From an uncultured Eubacteriaceae bacterium (GTDB lineage: Bacteria > Bacillota > Clostridia > Peptostreptococcales > Anaerovoracaceae): a stretch of 39,326 nt of DNA. The position numbers and the translations under genes are program-made. The DNA lies in the NCBI GenBank assembly GCA_903789635.1, contig CAIFEY010000030.1, forward strand, positions 1-39,326, read 5' to 3'. Below are positions 1 to 8,693 of this stretch, piece after piece. Each line of letters begins with the position of its first letter. Within the stretch, counting starts at the first letter, position 1. The notes beneath the pieces are model-generated. The model did not search any database. It had not been told where the DNA came from and saw nothing but the letters and a program-made list of their open reading frames with translations.

Positions 1-63
1 GATCAACAGCTACGGTTTGTCGAGGTGGCCGGACAGAGCGATAAATCAAAATTTCTTAATTGA
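1..63 (+). CDS. hsdS: Type I restriction specificity subunit HsdS, C-terminal end only
   Basis: The first frame is open from base 1 and ends at TGA 61-63. It reads DQQLRFVEVAGQSDKSKFLN. The FVE...DKSKF ending is characteristic of the conserved coiled-coil tail of type I restriction-modification specificity subunits, which choose the DNA target for the HsdM methylase and HsdR nuclease. The stop lies 21 bases before the start of hsdR, as expected for one operon. Only about 20 residues are visible, so the identification rests on this short motif plus the neighbour. The body of hsdS, and presumably hsdM, lies outside the window. Confidence 0.6.
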   Translation, partial: DQQLRFVEVAGQSDKSKFLN

Positions 64-84
64 AACTGAAAGGAGATGAGAACA

Positions 85-3000
85 TTGTTTAAGGAAGATG
101 ATACAACCGAAAGGATGATAATATCATCGCTGGAAAAAAATGGATGGAAATATATACCGCCGGAAGAAATTTCACGGGATTATTCTGATGCGTATGTCGA
201 ATCTATGGTTCGAGATGCGCTGATTAGACTAAATCCAGTTATTGCAGAAGATGAAAGCAGAGCTGATGATGTAATTTATAGATTGAGAGCTCTATTCCTA
301 TCCACAAACCAGCAGAACTTGATCACGCAGAATGAGGCCTTTAAGCAATTAGTCTTCGAAAGGAATTCGTATCCATTCGGGAAAGATGGAAAACAAGTTG
401 CTATTGAGTTTTTCGGTACACAGATCAATGGTAACCTCGATAAAAATGAGTACGTTGTAACTAATCAGTGGGTATATCCTGCGAAGGATGGCGGGAAACG
501 GCTTGACCTTGTCCTTCTTATCAACGGATTTCCAGTCGCTGTAGGCGAGGTAAAAACCCCTTCTCGTTCAGCGATCAGCTGGTTGGATGCGGCGCAGGAT
601 ATTAACAAGTATGAACGGAGTGTTCCGGCAATGCTTGTTGCAAATATTTTTAATTTTGCAACGGAAGGAAAACGTTATCGTTATGGTTCAGTTTGTATGC
701 CTGCTGCAAAATGGGGACCGTGGCACACTACAGAAGAAAAAAGTGACGGAGACCTGGCTGCCGTTCAATTCAGTGTTACAAATATGATTACGCCAGAAAA
801 AGTCCTGGATCTTTTTCAATTTTTTACCTTATTTGCTACGGATAGTAAATATCGGAAGTATAAGGTCATCGCTCGTTATCAACAATACGAAGGCGCTAAT
901 ATGATTGTTGAACGTGTCTTGAATGGTTATCCGAAGAAAGGCCTTATCTGGCATTTTCAGGGTTCAGGCAAATCGTATCTGATGGAATTTGCTGCCGTAA
1001 AATTAAGGATGATTCCGGAGTTGAATAATCCGACAGTATTGGTAGTCGATGACAGGCTGGACCTCGAATCGCAGATAACAGCGCAATTCCATTCATCGGA
1101 TGTTGGTAACTTGGAGTCTGCATCGACGATTGCGGAGCTCATGAAAATGCTTCGACAGGACATACGGAAAATCATCATTACGACCATCTACAGATTTAAG
1201 GATGTTACGGAGGAGCTTAGTCCACGTGATAATATTATCGTACTTGTCGACGAATGTCATAGAACTCAGGAAGGTGATCTCGGTAGAAAAATGCGTACTG
1301 CATTGCCGAACGCATTCTTTTTTGGATTGACAGGAACACCGATTAATCGTCTGGATAAGAATACCTTCATAACCTTCGGAGCTACGGAAGACCGCAGTGG
1401 ATACATGAGTAAGTACTCCTTCTCTGATTCTATTCGTGATCATGCTACTCTTCCGTTAGAATTTGAACCCGTTCCAGTTGAGTTGCACGTCGATAAAGAT
1501 ACAATGAATCGAGAGTTTGATGTCTTGGCAGAGACAAATAATCTCGATGATGATGCAAAAGCAGAATTGTCGAAGCATGTAAACATGAAAGCTATCATGT
1601 ACAATCCGAATCGTATACATAAAGTGTGCTCCCATATAGCAAAGCATTTTATGACTAAGATTCATCCTAATGGCTACAAGGCGCAGGTTGTTGTATTGGA
1701 CCGTCCATGTTGCATCAAGTATAAGAATGAGCTTGATAAATTGCTCGGGCCGGAAAGGTCTACAATTGTTATGGATACGAATGACGACAAAGCCGACGAA
1801 TATAAGGAATATGCGAGAACGCGGGACCAGGAAGCTAAATTGCTCGATCAATTTCGTGATCCGGATGACCCACTCGAAATTGTCATTGTATGCAATAAAC
1901 TTCTTACAGGATTCGATGCTCCGGTTCTCCAATGCATGTATCTGGATAAGCCGATGAAGGACCATACGTTGCTGCAAGCAATTTGTCGTACAAATCGAGT
2001 ATATGATGATGGGAAAACATTTGGGTTAATCGTGGACTACATTGGTATTTTCGATAATGTGGCAAGAGCATTACATTTTGATGAATCCAATATGGAGAAG
2101 GTGATTACGAATATTAATGAGGTAAGGAAGAAAATCCCGGATTTGCTTAGGACTTGCCTCGCGTATTTCATCGGTGTAGATCGGACGTTGGAAGGCTGGG
2201 AAGGCTTAATGGCTGCACAGGAATGTCTGCCAACGAATGACGTGAAAGATAAATTTGCTGCAGATTATCTTGTCCTCAATCGTGCATGGAATGCCATTTC
2301 TCCAGACCCGATATTAAATCCACTTCAGCAGGACTATGTTTGGCTTTCTAAAGTTTACGAATCTGTTAAACCGACAAATGGCAGCGGCGGCTTAATTTGG
2401 GCAGCTCTGGGAGCCAAAACTTTGGATATTGTAAACAGCAATCTGGACGTAGGCAAGGTCATTGAAGATGAGGAAATTCTAACCTTAGATGAAAAATTGA
2501 TCGAGGAGTACATAAACAAGTACAAAGATCTGCCAACGGCGACAAAAAAAGTAGAAATTGATCTGGTCGCAAAAATTCGTAAGCATTCTAAGAATCCGAA
2601 GTACATTGAGCTTGGAGAAAAACTAGAGCAGTTACGTGAACGGCATGAGCAGGGGCTGATCAATAGTATCGAATTTCTGAAGATGCTGCTCGTTCTTGCT
2701 AAAGAGGCTGCTGAAGCGGAAAGGGAAGTTGTGCCGGAGGAGGAAGTCGATAAGGGTAAGGCTGCGCTAACACAACTTTTCAACGGTGTGAGAAATAATA
2801 AGACACCAGTTATCGTCGAGCGCATTGTTACAGATATTGATGACATTGTTAAAATTGTCCGTTTTGATGGATGGCAGAATACCACTACAGGCAGACGCGA
2901 AGTCAAAAGAGCTCTTCGCAGTGTCGTATGGGTAAAGTACAAGATTAAGGATAAAGAAGTGTTTGACAAGGCGTACAATTATATCGAGCAGTATTATTAG
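85..3000 (+). CDS. hsdR: Type I restriction enzyme R subunit HsdR
   Basis: This is the motor and nuclease subunit of a type I restriction system: it translocates unmodified DNA with ATP and cuts at a distance. Numbering from the upstream ATG at 76, the N-terminal PD-(D/E)xK nuclease core shows D144 and E158-x-K160 in GEVKTP. The helicase motifs follow: Walker A QGSGKS near 295-300, DECH at 392-395, TGTP at 419-422, and the late motifs LLTGFDAP and QAICRTNR. About 971 residues is a normal family length. The ATG at 76 lies directly on the AGGAG at 71-75, so the in-frame TTG at 85, nine bases downstream of that site, is the more likely start. Base composition is AT-richer than the rest of the window, consistent with an acquired island. 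Confidence 0.93.
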   Translation: MFKEDDTTERMIISSLEKNGWKYIPPEEISRDYSDAYVESMVRDALIRLNPVIAEDESRADDVIYRLRALFLSTNQQNLITQNEAFKQLVFERNSYPFGKDGKQVAIEFFGTQINGNLDKNEYVVTNQWVYPAKDGGKRLDLVLLINGFPVAVGEVKTPSRSAISWLDAAQDINKYERSVPAMLVANIFNFATEGKRYRYGSVCMPAAKWGPWHTTEEKSDGDLAAVQFSVTNMITPEKVLDLFQFFTLFATDSKYRKYKVIARYQQYEGANMIVERVLNGYPKKGLIWHFQGSGKSYLMEFAAVKLRMIPELNNPTVLVVDDRLDLESQITAQFHSSDVGNLESASTIAELMKMLRQDIRKIIITTIYRFKDVTEELSPRDNIIVLVDECHRTQEGDLGRKMRTALPNAFFFGLTGTPINRLDKNTFITFGATEDRSGYMSKYSFSDSIRDHATLPLEFEPVPVELHVDKDTMNREFDVLAETNNLDDDAKAELSKHVNMKAIMYNPNRIHKVCSHIAKHFMTKIHPNGYKAQVVVLDRPCCIKYKNELDKLLGPERSTIVMDTNDDKADEYKEYARTRDQEAKLLDQFRDPDDPLEIVIVCNKLLTGFDAPVLQCMYLDKPMKDHTLLQAICRTNRVYDDGKTFGLIVDYIGIFDNVARALHFDESNMEKVITNINEVRKKIPDLLRTCLAYFIGVDRTLEGWEGLMAAQECLPTNDVKDKFAADYLVLNRAWNAISPDPILNPLQQDYVWLSKVYESVKPTNGSGGLIWAALGAKTLDIVNSNLDVGKVIEDEEILTLDEKLIEEYINKYKDLPTATKKVEIDLVAKIRKHSKNPKYIELGEKLEQLRERHEQGLINSIEFLKMLLVLAKEAAEAEREVVPEEEVDKGKAALTQLFNGVRNNKTPVIVERIVTDIDDIVKIVRFDGWQNTTTGRREVKRALRSVVWVKYKIKDKEVFDKAYNYIEQYY

Positions 3001-3119
3001 GTGATTATTCCACTATTCCACGAGTTCGGACCATGCTCTGACGCGAGGTTGACATGCTCTGAACCGTGGATTAGTACGGCTCTCAAATGCAGCCAGAATG
3101 CTCTGAAGAGTGACTGGGT
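3001..3119. repeat. Spacer with three ATGCTCTGA copies, resembling a decayed IS end
   Basis: The gap after hsdR carries ATGCTCTGA at 3033-3041, 3054-3062 and 3098-3106 in the same orientation. It opens with GTGATTATTC...CCACGAG. The spacer after the next gene (from about 5396) opens with a related string, GTGATTAATC...TTTCACGAG. Multiple short repeats are a known property of IS21-family termini, where the transposase binds. I see no transposase, so this is at most a remnant. Confidence 0.35.
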
Positions 3120-3173
3120 GTGCTCACGTGGCCTGAATTAATCAATTATAAAGCCCTGCAATTAGGTGAGAAG

Positions 3174-5351
3174 ATGAATTATAACACAGATCGACCGATA
3201 GAATCGACAAAACAGGACTTGTTAGGGAGAGCCCGTTTTTCTGGATTGCTTGGAAAAGCTATTACTAATTATAGTGGCGAAGATAGTTTGGTAATAGGGT
3301 TGTATGGTAAATGGGGTTCAGGAAAAACCTCTGTTATCAATATGATGATTAATGAAATCGACAACCTATACAGGAGTGATGATAATAAACCTTTAATTAT
3401 GAGGTTTGCACCATGGAAGTATTCTGATCATGACAATCTCATAAGCTTATTTTTCCAAAGCTTAAATAGTAAACTTGAGGTATCGGGTAATGAGAACCTT
3501 AAAAAGAAGGTAGGGAAAGCCTTAAGTGATTATGCAGATGCATTTGATGCATTAGCCGTAGTACCTGTGATTGGCTCTGGATTGGCTGCTTTTCTGAAGA
3601 CGTTAGCAAAAGTTAATGGAGAAAATTTATTGCAGAGTGTCGACTTGGACGCTACAAGAGCATCTTTGGAAAATGCTTTACATGATGCGAATTAAAAAAT
3701 AGTAGTTGTAATTGATGATATAGACCGTTTAACTAATTCTCAAATACGGGATATATTTCAGCTAGTTAAGCAAGTTGCGGATTTTCCAAATGTGATATAT
3801 GTATTATCGATGGATAGAGAAGTTGTTCGCAGCGCGTTATCTGAAGTACATAATATCGATGGAAATGAATACTTGGAAAAAATCATACAGATTCCGTTTG
3901 AATTACCGGAATTAAGTAAGTCTAAAGTATATAACGTATTTCTTCTAAAATTAAATCAGATTATTGAACAATTACCAGATGAAGTAGTATGGGACGAGAA
4001 TTATTGGAATAATGTATTCAGAATGTGCGTTGCTCCGTATTTATGTACACTACGGGATGTAAATCGAGTGCTAAATGTCTTTCAATTCAAGTATGGAGCA
4101 TTATATCACGAAACTTCACTTGAGGATATGGTTGCGATTACTACTCTTGAGGTCCTTGAACCCGAGCTGTATAAATGGATTGGTAACAACAAGGATGCTG
4201 TCTGTGGAGGTGTAATGCACGGGATTTCACTAACAGGAGAGAAAAAACAAGGCTATCGGCAGTTATACTCTGATGAATTCAAACATTTGGGAATAGATTC
4301 AGATCGAGCAATGACTTGCATAGCGACCATATTTCCGGTATTTGCCAAAGACGTCGGTATCACAACATATAGCTATCAACCACCTTCAGTTCTTAGAAAG
4401 AATATGAGAGCAGCCGAGGAGGTGAGGTTTGAACTATACTTTATGTTCGAGCTTGACGAGGTACCTGTTCCAAGAAGTTCTGTTAATGCTTGTATCTACA
4501 GATTTGGCAAGAATAGGTTAAGTGCTGCGATCGAAAAGATTAACGAGCAAGGGAATAGTGTCTATTTATTTGAGGAAATGACGTCAATGGTTGATTCGAT
4601 CCCGTATGAGCGTTTAACGCTGATTGTCAGAACGTTACTTTCATTCCAAGGAAATTTTACGGGTGTAAGTTTAAGGGGATTCTTTTCGAAGACAGCTAAT
4701 GATATTGCAGAACAACTCGTTTTTAATATGATGAATCGTCTGAAGACAGAAGAGGAAAAGTTTGATTCCCTTCAACCTTCCATGAAAAACATTGGTGCGA
4801 AAGGGCTTGGTTTGATAGCCACCATCATTAATCGTATAGAGCTTTCATATGGTCGATTAGCAGGAGAAAGAGGAAATCTAGATGACCAAATCGTTAGTTT
4901 AGAGCATCTGGAGAAACTTGAAAAACTATATGTATCAAAACTCAGAGAAATTAACTCGATTGATTCATTTATAGAAAATGATCAGTTTGAACTAATATTT
5001 TATCTGTGGAAGTGTCTTGACCGGAAGGGGGTAGAAGCATATCTTAATCGTATAATTAAAGATGAGATAAACACATTGCGCTTCATATGTGCCTTGGCAA
5101 GAAAATGGACTGGTACTGGTGTTAGCGGTTGGTATTTCGACCTTGATAATTATTCTGAATATATTTCAGATGAAGAAATATATTCCTTGATCATGAACTA
5201 TGGTAAAGGGAATTGGAATGTATTTACGGACAATGAGCAGATAAAGTTAGCTTGTTTTGCTCTAATGTATAGTAATCGTGATAAATTACATGTCAATGAG
5301 CAGATGGCGAAGAAACTTCTTGATGAACGGAAAGATGAAATGGACAATTAA
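3174..5351 (+). pseudogene. KAP-family P-loop NTPase interrupted by an in-frame TAA
   Basis: The N-terminal part has Walker A GLYGKWGSGKTS at residues 42-53 and MRFAPWKYS, both typical of KAP NTPases, a family recurrent in phage-defence and membrane-associated contexts. A TAA at 3693-3695 (codon 174) stops it. Translation continues in the same frame straight into KIVVVIDDIDRL, the Walker B segment, and stays open to 5351. Together the halves make one normal 725-codon protein whose Walker A and B sit on opposite sides of the stop. No indel is needed: one base change in that codon would restore the gene. A weakly hydrophobic stretch near residues 125-145 precedes the stop. The start ATG 3174 follows AGGTGAG; the upstream GTG at 3120 has no good ribosome site. 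The nonsense codon could be a real inactivation or a sequencing error. A restart at ATG 3792 would lack both nucleotide-binding motifs. Confidence 0.85.
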
Positions 5352-5509
5352 TTATAGCATTCTAGTGACAATATACCGGGAGAGAGAATTTTCAGTGATT
5401 AATCTGTTTCACGAGATCACCTTGGTCGCTTTTCAGATCACCTTAACCGCGCCTGAGAGCATACACTGAATCTTGTGACCAATCAAAATACAACAGCGTG
5501 GGTAGGGGT

Positions 5510-5592
5510 GGGTCAATACAGAACAGAAATAACTGGATTGTTGATGAAAGTTGACCCCCTATAAATCAAATTTAGGCGTCAGTAAACTGGCG
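5510..5592 (+). repeat. 83-bp direct repeat, left copy
   Basis: By eye about 70 of 83 positions match the copy at 8062-8144, with no gaps and in the same orientation. Each copy begins GGGTCAA and contains TTGACCC about 40 bases later, an internal inverted repeat. The two copies bracket the RloC-like gene. They look like termini of one insertion-sequence family (IS21-like is a guess), but no transposase is present. Confidence 0.75.
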
Positions 5593-5650
5593 ATCCGGGG
5601 CGGGATCGACCATATTAATGCGAATGCGATAGCGTAAGGAGGTGTTGCAA

Positions 5651-7975
5651 TTGATAAAATCAGTAAACATGATAAAAGATATTGGCGTGTTTAAGAACTA
5701 TAGTCGCAAGAAAACCGGTATCGAACAAGATTTTTTAAAAGTAAATTATGTATTTGCTGGAAATACGACGGGAAAATCAACATTTGCGGATATTTTGAAA
5801 TCTGCTGGAGATGATTCCGCCAAACGAATTCTTGATCGGATAACTATTCCTGATGGCAATGACCCACAAGTTGTCATTGGTACTGACCAAGGCTCAATTA
5901 GTTATAAAAAGCAGAAATGGACGAATAATTCTTTGAAGGATCATGTGTTAGTCTTTGATACAGAATTTATTCAGAATAATGTATTTGACGGAGAGGGTCT
6001 TATAGGTGAAAGAGGTACAAAAGAGAATTTCACCGACTTTATTTTGGGTGATGAAGGTGTAGCTCAAGCAAAGAACCTTGAAGAGCTTAAGCGTAAACAG
6101 CGGGAAGCCAAAGCGAAGTTACAGGAATCTGTTCCTGCATCGCAAAAGAACAAGAACGACGCCCAAATTGCACAATATGTCAAGATGGAAGTAAATGAAT
6201 CCAAAGAAGATTTAGAAAATAAAAAATCAACAATTGAAAGGAGAATATCTGCTGCGAAGGAAGTCCAGAAAAATGCTCATCAAATTTCGAAGCAAGAAAA
6301 GATTAAAGAAATTAAAATGAGCGCTCTGCAGACGTTACGCGCAAAGTTAACAGAGCTGAATCCTCTGTTAAATAGTACGTACCCCGTATCGATTGAGGAG
6401 ATAGTTCCAGTAAGTGTTCGCAGCAAAATGGCTGGAAATGATATGTTTGCCTGGATCGGACAGGGTGTCAGCCTTATGGCAGATGACAATAATTGCCCGT
6501 TTTGTGGACAGCGATTAACGGAGGATTCTTGTGCTGTAAAATACAAAACGGCCTTTGACGGCGGGTATACTGACTTCCGAAATGAAATCTTAGCAGGCTT
6601 GCATAGTATCAATTTGGATTATGATATTCTGACTGTTGCTAATCAACTAGTTAAAATAATTGATACGACAAGACGTATCGATAACTTGGTTGGTGGAAGT
6701 CTAGCGTCAACACTTGATATATTAGTGGAAAATCAATCACAGTTAGTAACGATTGATCGGAGAAACCATAAAAGAATTAATTCATTGCGGAGTAAGGTAG
6801 AGCAAACAATTAAAGCAAAACAAGGTTCACCTGCAACTGCAATGAAGTGTAACCTCACTGAATTGGATGAAGTTGAAAACTCATACGCGGCTATCATTGG
6901 TAGCATAAATAACTCTATTCAGAAGATAAATGGAGAACTTGACAAGGCAAAACAATCTATCGTCGAAGGGGAAGATACATCTAAAGATAGCGACAATTTA
7001 CGTACGGTAAATGCTAAAATAGAACGGTTAAATGAACAACAGCAATGTTCGGAATGGAAAAAGCGCAAAAATGACTATGATGGGCTAGCACATGAAATAA
7101 CTATAGCATCAGAAGAATTAGCAAATAATCAGTCACAGTACTTGGATCGCTGTTTCAATAAAATTGATAATATCTTTAAATATTATGGTGGTGATCATTT
7201 TAAAATCCGAAGGGGTGATAGCAGCAATAGAGGCTACAAGAAGGTGATTGGTGTAAAACTTGAATTCTGCGGTGTATCAATTTCAGATAAAAGCAATAGG
7301 ATGCTTTTCAGCGAATCTGATGTAAGAGCCCTTGCATTAGCCGTATTCATGGCGAAAATTGCTTGCATGGAGGAAAGTGAACAGGAAAATTTGATCCTGG
7401 TTTTCGATGATCCAGTAACTAGTTTTGATGATAATCGTGTTCTTAATGTTCTTCTTAGCCTTGAAGATTATTGGGGGAAGGTAAATCAGACTTTTATATT
7501 GAGTCACAACTTTACTTTCTCACGAACGGTCTTCCTGTCACACAAAAAGGACATTAAGTACTTTACGATTAAGTCAATGGATGGTGGGAATGGTATCTAT
7601 GATCTGAATGCAGAAGAAACATTCTGTGATGATTTTAATAAGCTTTACAATGCAATTGATAGTTTTAATAAGGGAAATACCGATACTCTGACAACGAATG
7701 ACCTACGTCGTTTCCTTGAAGGTTACCTAGAAAGGGTATTTATTAAGCAAAATAAGGAAAGCTATGCTGGTCTGGACTTAGGTCGGCGTATTGATAAACT
7801 TTGTGAGGATGGGTTCTGTGATGAGGAAGTCAAAGATAAATTACATAGCTTTAGGAAGAAATTAAATCCAGGATCACATCTAGTAACTTCAGTGACAGTA
7901 GGTAATCTCAGGAATTTTTCGACGGTGATGATTCAGTATATTTTCGAACATGTGAGATTGAGCGCAGTGGATTAG
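5651..7975 (+). CDS. PrrC/RloC-like AAA_13 ATPase, candidate anticodon nuclease
   Basis: This is a large ABC/SMC-type ATPase of the AAA_13 family, to which the type I restriction-linked anticodon nucleases PrrC and RloC belong. Numbering from GTG 5642, the Walker A region is FAGNTTGKST (39-48), with Ala where the first Gly is usual. A coiled-coil region with CPFC at 285-288 resembles the zinc hook of RloC. Walker B is LVFDDPVTSFDD near 586, followed by the ILSHN switch. The C-terminus has R689-x3-E693 and H746 in NPGSH, an arrangement like the Arg-Glu-His triad reported for PrrC and RloC nucleases. In that family the nuclease is held silent by the restriction complex and cuts tRNA when phage disable restriction. 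Proximity to hsdR supports that reading, but tRNA cleavage is inferred. The AAGGAGGTG at 5637-5644 favours the TTG at 5651 as start. Confidence 0.75.
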   Translation: MIKSVNMIKDIGVFKNYSRKKTGIEQDFLKVNYVFAGNTTGKSTFADILKSAGDDSAKRILDRITIPDGNDPQVVIGTDQGSISYKKQKWTNNSLKDHVLVFDTEFIQNNVFDGEGLIGERGTKENFTDFILGDEGVAQAKNLEELKRKQREAKAKLQESVPASQKNKNDAQIAQYVKMEVNESKEDLENKKSTIERRISAAKEVQKNAHQISKQEKIKEIKMSALQTLRAKLTELNPLLNSTYPVSIEEIVPVSVRSKMAGNDMFAWIGQGVSLMADDNNCPFCGQRLTEDSCAVKYKTAFDGGYTDFRNEILAGLHSINLDYDILTVANQLVKIIDTTRRIDNLVGGSLASTLDILVENQSQLVTIDRRNHKRINSLRSKVEQTIKAKQGSPATAMKCNLTELDEVENSYAAIIGSINNSIQKINGELDKAKQSIVEGEDTSKDSDNLRTVNAKIERLNEQQQCSEWKKRKNDYDGLAHEITIASEELANNQSQYLDRCFNKIDNIFKYYGGDHFKIRRGDSSNRGYKKVIGVKLEFCGVSISDKSNRMLFSESDVRALALAVFMAKIACMEESEQENLILVFDDPVTSFDDNRVLNVLLSLEDYWGKVNQTFILSHNFTFSRTVFLSHKKDIKYFTIKSMDGGNGIYDLNAEETFCDDFNKLYNAIDSFNKGNTDTLTTNDLRRFLEGYLERVFIKQNKESYAGLDLGRRIDKLCEDGFCDEEVKDKLHSFRKKLNPGSHLVTSVTVGNLRNFSTVMIQYIFEHVRLSAVD

Positions 7976-8061
7976 AGCTCGAAATACTGCATTGACGTTT
8001 CATGGGGAAAATTCCGGTGCGACGGAACCGCCTGTTCGAATTAAATGTACAGGACATCCCT

Positions 8062-8144
8062 GGGTCAAAACAGAACAGAAATACCCGGATTGCTGTTGAA
8101 AGTTGACCCACCATGATTCGACTTTAGGCGCCAGTAAACCGGCG
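8062..8144 (+). repeat. 83-bp direct repeat, right copy
   Basis: Same length and orientation as the copy at 5510-5592, differing at about 13 positions by my count. It starts 86 bases after the stop of the RloC-like gene. Recombination between the copies would excise that gene cleanly. Confidence 0.75.
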
Positions 8145-8208
8145 GTATGCAGCAGGCGTTTTGCAGTCAGAATGAGATCGGCGTTAGCATCAACTTTGTC
8201 CTCCCACA

Positions 8209-8249
8209 ATTCAATTTAGTCATTTCGCTCGCAAATGACTAAATTGAAT
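8209..8249. repeat. 17-bp perfect inverted repeat with 7-base loop
   Basis: ATTCAATTTAGTCATTT at 8209-8225 is followed by CGCTCGC and then its exact complement at 8233-8249. A further related string, GAAATGACCAAGTT, follows directly. No T-tract follows, so it is not an ordinary terminator. It lies at the point where AT-rich island sequence gives way to GC-rich DNA and may be a mobile-element end. Confidence 0.8.
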
Positions 8250-8383
8250 CCGAAATGACCAAGTTAAACCCCGCCGCCGCCAACGCCGCCCTCGGATAAT
8301 CCCATCCGCAAATTGACAGCCTGCACGTAATGTTATACAGTTGAATAAATACTGCTGCGTGACCCGTGAAGGGAGATGAACAG

Positions 8384-8512
8384 ATGAATTGTCCGAGATG
8401 TGGGAAGGAAATACCGGGGTTTCCGTGTCCGTACTGTGGATTCCCGATAGGCGTCAGGATTAGGAGCTTTAGATCGGTCGGGATTATTGCCGTCGGATAT
8501 AGGGTGCCTTAG
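8384..8512 (+). CDS. 42-residue zinc-ribbon peptide, possibly truncated
   Basis: An ATG preceded by GAAGGGAGATGAACAG opens a short frame that reads MNCPRCGKEIPGFPCPYCGF and then a short hydrophobic tail. CPRC (3-6) and CPYC (15-18) form a four-cysteine zinc-ribbon pattern. Zinc ribbons of this kind usually head longer membrane proteins, so this could be the surviving head of a decayed gene or a genuine small protein. A weak promoter-like TTGACA lies at 8313-8318 and a terminator-like hairpin follows at 8529. Function is unknown. Confidence 0.45.
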   Translation: MNCPRCGKEIPGFPCPYCGFPIGVRIRSFRSVGIIAVGYRVP

Positions 8513-8528
8513 GGTATGTCAAAGGGCG

Positions 8529-8553
8529 GCCGGGCGGATCGCCTGGCGGTTTT
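8529..8553 (+). terminator. Probable rho-independent terminator after the zinc-ribbon ORF
   Basis: GCCGGGCG (8529-8536) pairs with CGCCTGGC (8540-8547) around a three-base loop, with one G-T pair. GG and four T residues follow. The short T-tract makes it a moderate candidate. Confidence 0.45.
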
Positions 8554-8591
8554 ACATAAGAAAAACTTATTTTAAATCCCTGGAATCCGAA

Positions 8592-8620
8592 TTGATGAAA
8601 CCTTTTTGTGAAGCTATACT
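8592..8620 (+). promoter_or_regulatory. Sigma-A promoter for the SDR gene
   Basis: TTGATG at 8592-8597 and TATACT at 8615-8620 are separated by exactly 17 bases. They lie about 75 bases before the SDR start codon. Confidence 0.6.
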
Positions 8621-8693
8621 TATGCATGAAAAAGGGACAGGAACCATCGGACAGATCGATGGAGAGAAATTAATTGGGAAGGAGAAGGATAAG

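Noticed and set aside
3693-3695. Genetic-code reassignment or selenocysteine/pyrrolysine at the internal stop
   Set aside because: The codon is TAA, other genes in the window use TAA as a normal stop, and no recoding structure is evident.
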